Notes under the pieces: generated by a model
Databases searched by the model: none
What the model saw: the letters and a program-made list of their open reading frames with translations, nothing else
Told to the model about the DNA's origin: nothing
Program-made: the position numbers and the translations under genes
Assembly (NCBI GenBank): GCA_017417025.1
Contig: JAFPZY010000004.1
Location: forward strand, 1-36,540
Direction: 5' to 3'
Source: Paludibacteraceae bacterium
Lineage (GTDB): Bacteria > Bacteroidota > Bacteroidia > Bacteroidales > Paludibacteraceae
DNA: 36,540 nucleotides
Shown here: positions 34,726 to 36,540 of the stretch, piece by piece
How the letters are laid out: each line of letters opens with the position of its first letter
Numbering within the stretch: the first letter of the stretch is position 1

Positions 34726-35813
34726 GAATGCCGCGTCCCATAAAAAGGCTTGACTGGTATATTATCCGGAAGTTCCTCGGGACTTTCTTTTTCTCTATTG
34801 TCCTCATTCTCAGCATTGGCATTGTCTTCGACATTACCGAGAAAATGGACAACTTCTTCGAGCACCAGCTGACTGTAAAGCAGATAATTATGGAGTATTA
34901 CATCCATTTTATCCCTTACTACATGAACATGTTCAGCCCCCTCTTCATCTTCATTTCCGTCATCTTCTTCACAAGCAAGATGGCGGGAAACAGCGAGATT
35001 ATTGCCATGTTTGCTTCCGGAGTCAGTTTCCACCGCTTCATGCGCCCATACTGGATTTCGGCTACTTTCCTCTTTTTCCTCCTCTTCTGGCTCGCGGGCT
35101 ATGTCATTCCCCCTGCTTCCGGCAAACTGCTTGATTTTCAGGACAAGTACGTCGAGCATTTCAGCAAAGAGAATGCCAATAACATACAGATGATGGTCGA
35201 GCCGGGCACTATTCTCTACATCGAGACCTACCGCAAGCAGAGCAACACGGGCTTCCGCGCTTCGCTTGAGCACTTCGAGGGGAAAACACTCACAATGCGT
35301 ATCACATCCGAGAAAATTCACTACGACTCTGCCTATTGCTGGCACCTTGACAAGTATGTGCGCCGCGACTTCGACGGCCTCCACGAAACAATGACACGGG
35401 GAGAGCGACTTGACACGATTATTCCGATGAAACCTGAAGAATTGTTCCTCACCGCCTTCCACGCGCAGCAAATGACCAACCCCGAGCTCAAAGCCTACAT
35501 GGAGAGGCAGAGGCAGCGCGGAGCCGGCAACATACAGGCCTTCGAAACCGAGTGGTGGAAGCGCTTTGCTTCGCCTATCGGGGCTTTTATTATGACGCTA
35601 CTCGGAGTCACAATGAGTTGCCGGAAAGTGCGCGGAGGCATGGGGAAAAACCTCGGAATTGGCATCACTCTCTCGGCTCTCTACATCCTTTTTTCCACGG
35701 TTTCAACGACATTTTCCGTGAACGGAGTCATGTCTCCCTTTATGGCTGTCTGGATTCCCAACTTCCTCTTCCTTGCCATTGGCTTCTTCCTCTATTTCCG
35801 CGTCCGCAAGTAG
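34722..35813 (+). CDS. LptF/LptG-family lipopolysaccharide export permease
   Basis: A 363-aa inner-membrane permease of the YjgP/YjgQ family, the LptF or LptG part of the LPS export ABC machine. It has the typical six-helix layout: one N-terminal helix after RLDWYIIRKFLGTFFF, two helices around FTSKMAGNSEIIAMFASG (the coupling region to LptB), a periplasmic beta-jellyroll in the middle (VEPGTILYIETYRKQ to LHETMTRGERL), and three helices near the C-terminus ending FLYFRVRK. Bacteroidetes often have proteins for which F and G cannot be told apart by eye. ATGA overlap with tgt indicates translational coupling. Last gene of the topA operon. Confidence 0.9.
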   Translation: MRMPRPIKRLDWYIIRKFLGTFFFSIVLILSIGIVFDITEKMDNFFEHQLTVKQIIMEYYIHFIPYYMNMFSPLFIFISVIFFTSKMAGNSEIIAMFASGVSFHRFMRPYWISATFLFFLLFWLAGYVIPPASGKLLDFQDKYVEHFSKENANNIQMMVEPGTILYIETYRKQSNTGFRASLEHFEGKTLTMRITSEKIHYDSAYCWHLDKYVRRDFDGLHETMTRGERLDTIIPMKPEELFLTAFHAQQMTNPELKAYMERQRQRGAGNIQAFETEWWKRFASPIGAFIMTLLGVTMSCRKVRGGMGKNLGIGITLSALYILFSTVSTTFSVNGVMSPFMAVWIPNFLFLAIGFFLYFRVRK

Positions 35814-35849
35814 TTTCCCTCTCCCCCAATCTTCACTTCTCCCGCTCTC

Positions 35850-36355
35850 GGTCTCTATTCTTCCTCCCCCCAGTCTCTATTCTTCCTCCCCCCGGTCTCT
35901 ATTCTTCCTCCCCCCGGTCCCTATTCTTCCTCCCCCCGGTCTCTATTTTCCCCACCTCCTATCTCCACCACTCTCCGCTGCAATCTGTTTTCTCTCTTCG
36001 CCATAATCTCTTCCCTCTTAACTGCAACTTTTCCCATTCTTCACCGTAATTTTTCCCATACTCCATCGTAACTTTTCCCATACTTCATCGTAATTTTTCT
36101 CCCTTTTCACCGCATTTTTTCTCCTTCTCCATCCTAACCATTCTTATTCTTCACAGCAACTTTTCTTATTCTCCACCGCTAACTTTAGTTAGCCCGCTAC
36201 GTCTTTTCCCGTTTCTCTGCCGCAATTTTCTCCTCTATTTTCCCTTCCGCCCCTCTTCCATCCCCCTTCCATCCCCTTTTCGTCCCCCTTCCGCCTTCCT
36301 TCCATCCCGTATCCGGCCTTTATCCTGTCCTTGTCTTTTCCTTATAATATTCCGA
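35850..36355. repeat. long degenerate tandem array of 22-bp period
   Basis: The first four units (from 35850, 35872, 35894 and 35916) are almost identical and read GGTCTCTATTCTTCC followed by TCCCCCC. A 22-bp frame then continues without a phase break through 35938, 35960, 35982 and 36004 to a second well-conserved set at 36026-36179, seven units of the type AACTTTTCCCATTCTTCACC plus GT. Weaker units continue to about 36355. The plus strand is almost pure pyrimidine over long stretches. No reading frame of note uses it. It fills most of the gap after lptF/G. Confidence 0.8.
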
Positions 36356-36398
36356 TAGATAACCGAAGGATAACCGAATGATAGAGCCGACAATACCG
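36352..36398. repeat. 11-bp tandem repeats at the end of the 22-bp array
   Basis: GATAACCGAAG (36358-36368) and GATAACCGAAT (36369-36379) are adjacent 11-bp units. CCG cores occur at 36352, 36363, 36374, about 36387 and 36396, close to an 11-bp step. The array follows directly on the 22-bp array, whose period is twice as long. Confidence 0.6.
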
Positions 36399-36426
36399 CG
36401 TGACTAAACCTGAAAAAGGTTGACTC

Positions 36427-36508
36427 GTTTACTGAGTTGTAATCTTAAAAATCGTAAACTTTTGCCTTGTTTACTGAAAAAGTTTACTCCCTTCCTAAGG
36501 AGGTTTAC
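36427..36508. promoter_or_regulatory. cluster of GTTTAC motifs near a leftward promoter
   Basis: GTTTAC occurs at 36427, 36469, 36482 and 36503, and its inverse GTAAAC at 36454; the pair 36454/36469 forms an inverted repeat with a 9-bp gap. Two small hairpins lie just left (AACCT with AGGTT at 36407-36421, ACTC with GAGT at 36423-36437). The cluster would be in the leader of the leftward transcript from 36523, as operator sites or RNA structure. Confidence 0.45.
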
Positions 36509-36522
36509 CATTTAAGATGATG

Positions 36523-36530
36523 CAAAGGTA
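36523..36530 (-). promoter_or_regulatory. leftward -7 box at right edge
   Basis: The complement of 36523-36530 is TACCTTTG, a perfect Bacteroidetes -7 element. A -33 at the normal distance would lie beyond the end of the window, so the promoter is only half visible. It points left, into 700 bp with no reading frame on that strand. Confidence 0.5.
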
Positions 36531-36540
36531 CGACATAAAA

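Noticed and set aside
35850-36180. CRISPR array
   Set aside because: Units are contiguous with no unique spacers, and there are no cas genes.
36490-36540. Possible start of a rightward gene (AAGGAGG, then ATGATG at 36517)
   Set aside because: Spacing of about 14 bp is long, Bacteroidetes rarely use such sites, and the ATG overlaps the context of the leftward -7 box. Cannot be decided without the next bases.

Overview
The window is a piece of a Bacteroidales chromosome (phylum Bacteroidota; Bacteroides, Prevotella or a relative, not resolvable further by eye). The main evidence is nine promoters of the Bacteroidetes type, a -7 box TAnnTTTG with a -33 TTTG/TTG, eight of them with the usual spacing visible. 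Other signs are the weak use of Shine-Dalgarno sites, the eukaryote-type GlgB, the TonB receptor, the Bacteroidetes-type Tgt without zinc ligands, and the flotillin/NfeD pair. Coding regions are mostly GC-rich; the restriction-modification genes and part of the lipoprotein block look visibly AT-richer.

Layout. 1-865: two short tandem arrays, a promoter and one unrecognised gene. 1020-5113: a metal-transport operon made of a FeoB permease without a usable GTPase domain, a TonB-dependent receptor and a secreted His-tailed HMA protein. 5141-7390 (minus): a MenA/UbiA-like prenyltransferase and a radical SAM protein, with a 36-bp tandem array in their leader. 7672-8084: a promoter and a long bulged hairpin that looks like 6S RNA. 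8085-11099: four consecutive small envelope genes that share LPP20-like domains. 11169-16806: two large surface lipoproteins with fibronectin-like repeats and a C-terminal Lcl/DUF1566 domain, clearly duplicates of each other, then a 31-codon reading frame and a strong terminator. 16925-18114 (minus): an AAA/DUF4143 ATPase. 18489-23993: a YhcH-family protein, glycogen branching enzyme, a HindVP-type restriction-modification pair and NagB. 24115-30789 (minus): a six-gene operon nfeD-floA-nitrilase-recJ-tdk-priA. 30802-35813: topA-panD-tgt-lptF/G, read from a promoter back to back with the nfeD promoter. 35814-36540: no gene, but a long degenerate array of 22-bp period and a leftward promoter at the edge.

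How the parts fit. The first operon probably carries a metal across both membranes: receptor in the outer membrane, HMA protein in the periplasm, FeoB-like permease in the inner membrane. The 8-16.8 kb block is an envelope module of lipoproteins and secreted paralogs that may be read as one long unit. The nfeD and topA operons are conserved housekeeping. The restriction-modification pair looks like an insertion between carbohydrate genes.

The most unusual points are the G-domain-less FeoB, the four-gene paralog operon with a repeated leader element, and the recurrence of intergenic tandem arrays whose period (11 or 22 bp) is constant while their sequence differs from place to place. All calls were made by reading the sequence; no database search was run.
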